Source of the DNA: Verrucomicrobiota bacterium
GTDB taxonomy: Bacteria; Verrucomicrobiota; Verrucomicrobiae; Limisphaerales; UBA11358
DNA: 64,000 bases
Reading direction: 5' to 3'
NCBI GenBank assembly: GCA_014860005.1
Contig: JACZKP010000076.1
Span: forward strand, 310,001-374,000
Shown in pieces: positions 63,104 to 64,000 of this stretch; the first letter of the stretch is position 1, and each line of letters begins with the position of its first letter. Below the pieces are notes generated by a model. That model worked only from the letters and a program-made list of their open reading frames with translations. It was not told where the DNA came from and ran no database searches. The position numbers and the translations under genes were made by a program.

Positions 63104-64000
63104 TTCCTCGCCAAACTACGACCAACCTGAAAAGAAACAGGCCCGATGGCTTGCACTTCGCCGCGCTGTCGAATCGTTGACCACACATCGCGATAGCAGC
63201 CCGGTTGTCACGATCGACCATTTTCGACGTGGAATGAAGTTCGTTTGTGATTCCATCGAGAAGACCAAACAAGCTGGTTACACCTGCTTCCCAGTGCCTC
63301 ATGAACAGGTGAAAGAAAAGTCGAAGGCATTCGAGGAGTTCCATGCTTCGCGCGTCGGGAAAAAGCAAGCTGGAGACCTTCAGGTGCTGTTTCTCTGCGG
63401 TCCAGAGCCCATGAATGACCTCGAAGTCATGCTGGAGCTTGGGATCAGGCCGGAGAATGTTTGGGCGGTGGAATCCGACAAGGAGTTTTTCAAGCAGGCG
63501 GTGGAGAGCCTGTTTGTCAGCGGCTACGGCATCAAAATTTATCGGGGCAGTCTCCAGCAGTTTTTCGAGATCGTCCCCCAGCAGTTCGACATCGTCTATT
63601 TCGACGCCTGCGGGACGTTGCCGAGTCCAAAACCGCGCACGCTCGATGTGCTGCGACAGCTATTTGAGCGGCAGCGGCTCACGCCACTGAGCGTCCTCAT
63701 AACCAACTTTTCTCAAGCCAACCAGGACGGAAAAAGTTTGGATTTATGGGCGAAGCGGCTTGGCTCGTGGTTCTTCACCCGAGACGACTGGGAGGATTTT
63801 GACAACGACTACTGGCAGCACGTCGCCGAAAACCTCGACGATTATTACAGCAACTTCGTCAGCCGATTCGTCATCGAATTCGCGGGGTTGCTTATGCCCT
63901 GGTGGCGAGTTTCGGCTCTTGATGGAGCGCGCCGGGAATATTTTGCCACGGCGTTTTCTGACCAAATCAATCTCACGCCGTTCCACGAGGAGAGACTGAA
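63096..64000 (+). CDS. SAM-methyltransferase-like protein (3' end outside window)
   Basis: Open from ATG 63096 to the window end (301 residues visible). Residues 94-130 (VLFLCGPEPMNDLEVM, then ENVWAVESDKEFF) resemble motifs I and II of class I methyltransferases, and FDIVYFDACGTLPS near residues 166-180 resembles motif IV. The first glycine-rich loop is atypical (CGPEP instead of GxGxG). The rest is unassigned. It overlaps the Ntn/GrpB gene by eight bases and is probably part of the same operon, which may continue beyond the window. Confidence 0.58.
   Translation, partial: MSDSSPNYDQPEKKQARWLALRRAVESLTTHRDSSPVVTIDHFRRGMKFVCDSIEKTKQAGYTCFPVPHEQVKEKSKAFEEFHASRVGKKQAGDLQVLFLCGPEPMNDLEVMLELGIRPENVWAVESDKEFFKQAVESLFVSGYGIKIYRGSLQQFFEIVPQQFDIVYFDACGTLPSPKPRTLDVLRQLFERQRLTPLSVLITNFSQANQDGKSLDLWAKRLGSWFFTRDDWEDFDNDYWQHVAENLDDYYSNFVSRFVIEFAGLLMPWWRVSALDGARREYFATAFSDQINLTPFHEERL

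Noticed and set aside
50749..64000. A complete DISARM system
   Set aside because: DrmD-like and methylase genes are present, but no DUF1998 (DrmB), DrmA helicase or phospholipase D (DrmC) gene is in the window, so only relatedness is claimed.

Overview
ORGANISM AND OVERALL PICTURE. The window is a moderately GC-rich bacterial accessory region. Two class III type prepilin N-termini of the AFTLVE kind, a pilin fused to bacterial Ig repeats, a secreted caspase-like protein and a truncated TPR head of a type I associate with Verrucomicrobiota point to a verrucomicrobial host (Limisphaerales/Pedosphaera-like). This is inference from family knowledge, not from a marker gene. No rRNA, tRNA or CRISPR array was seen.

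1-9.2 kb: the end of a PRTRC plasmid/ICE cassette (protein B, cut by the window edge, and the ThiF-like protein). A string of same-strand cargo genes follows: Nudix hydrolase, DMP19-like protein, permuted GHKL-like ATPase, unknowns, DNA-ligase-like nucleotidyltransferase, radical SAM protein, SLOG/molybdenum-carrier-like protein and superinfection-immunity-like membrane protein. It closes with a convergent XRE repressor.

9.4-18.1 kb: a coupled operon headed by a secreted protein with a caspase-type His/Cys pair, then a prepilin-Ig fusion and a secreted EEP phosphodiesterase. Between them lie copies of a hairpin-rich dispersed repeat and fragments of broken genes.

18.1-28.3 kb: small plasmid/ICE-type genes (DUF6117-like, Lar-like anti-restriction protein and others) among composite GC-rich repeats. 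An iteron-like array precedes a relaxase-type mobilization module. An exonuclease-fold protein, a pseudopilin and a small membrane protein follow.

28.3-49.5 kb: a defence block. Ten tightly packed minus-strand genes run, in transcription order: DUF3883 helicase, GHKL/sacsin-type ATPase, a chimeric HEPN-like/methylase-tail protein, SIR2, an apparently inactive long Argonaute, a PD-(D/E)XK nuclease, then Wadjet jetA-jetB-jetC-jetD. A PIN-domain gene converges on this block, and a frameshifted Swt1-HEPN remnant lies just past jetD. The chimera and the remnant suggest the Argonaute and Wadjet cassettes replaced the middle of an older DUF1156/DUF499-type system.

49.5-64 kb: a LysR-type regulator with its own promoter and an 18-bp palindrome sits between this operon and a second, plus-strand defence-like operon. 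That operon holds a DrmD-like SNF2 helicase, a very large N6-adenine methylase, a Rad50-like ATPase, an Ntn-hydrolase-like/GrpB fusion and a SAM-methyltransferase-like protein cut by the window end. It lacks the DISARM core genes and is the best candidate here for an undescribed system. A 48-bp imperfect direct repeat (28253-28300 and 50541-50588) brackets the PIN/Wadjet/Argonaute/helicase/LysR block.
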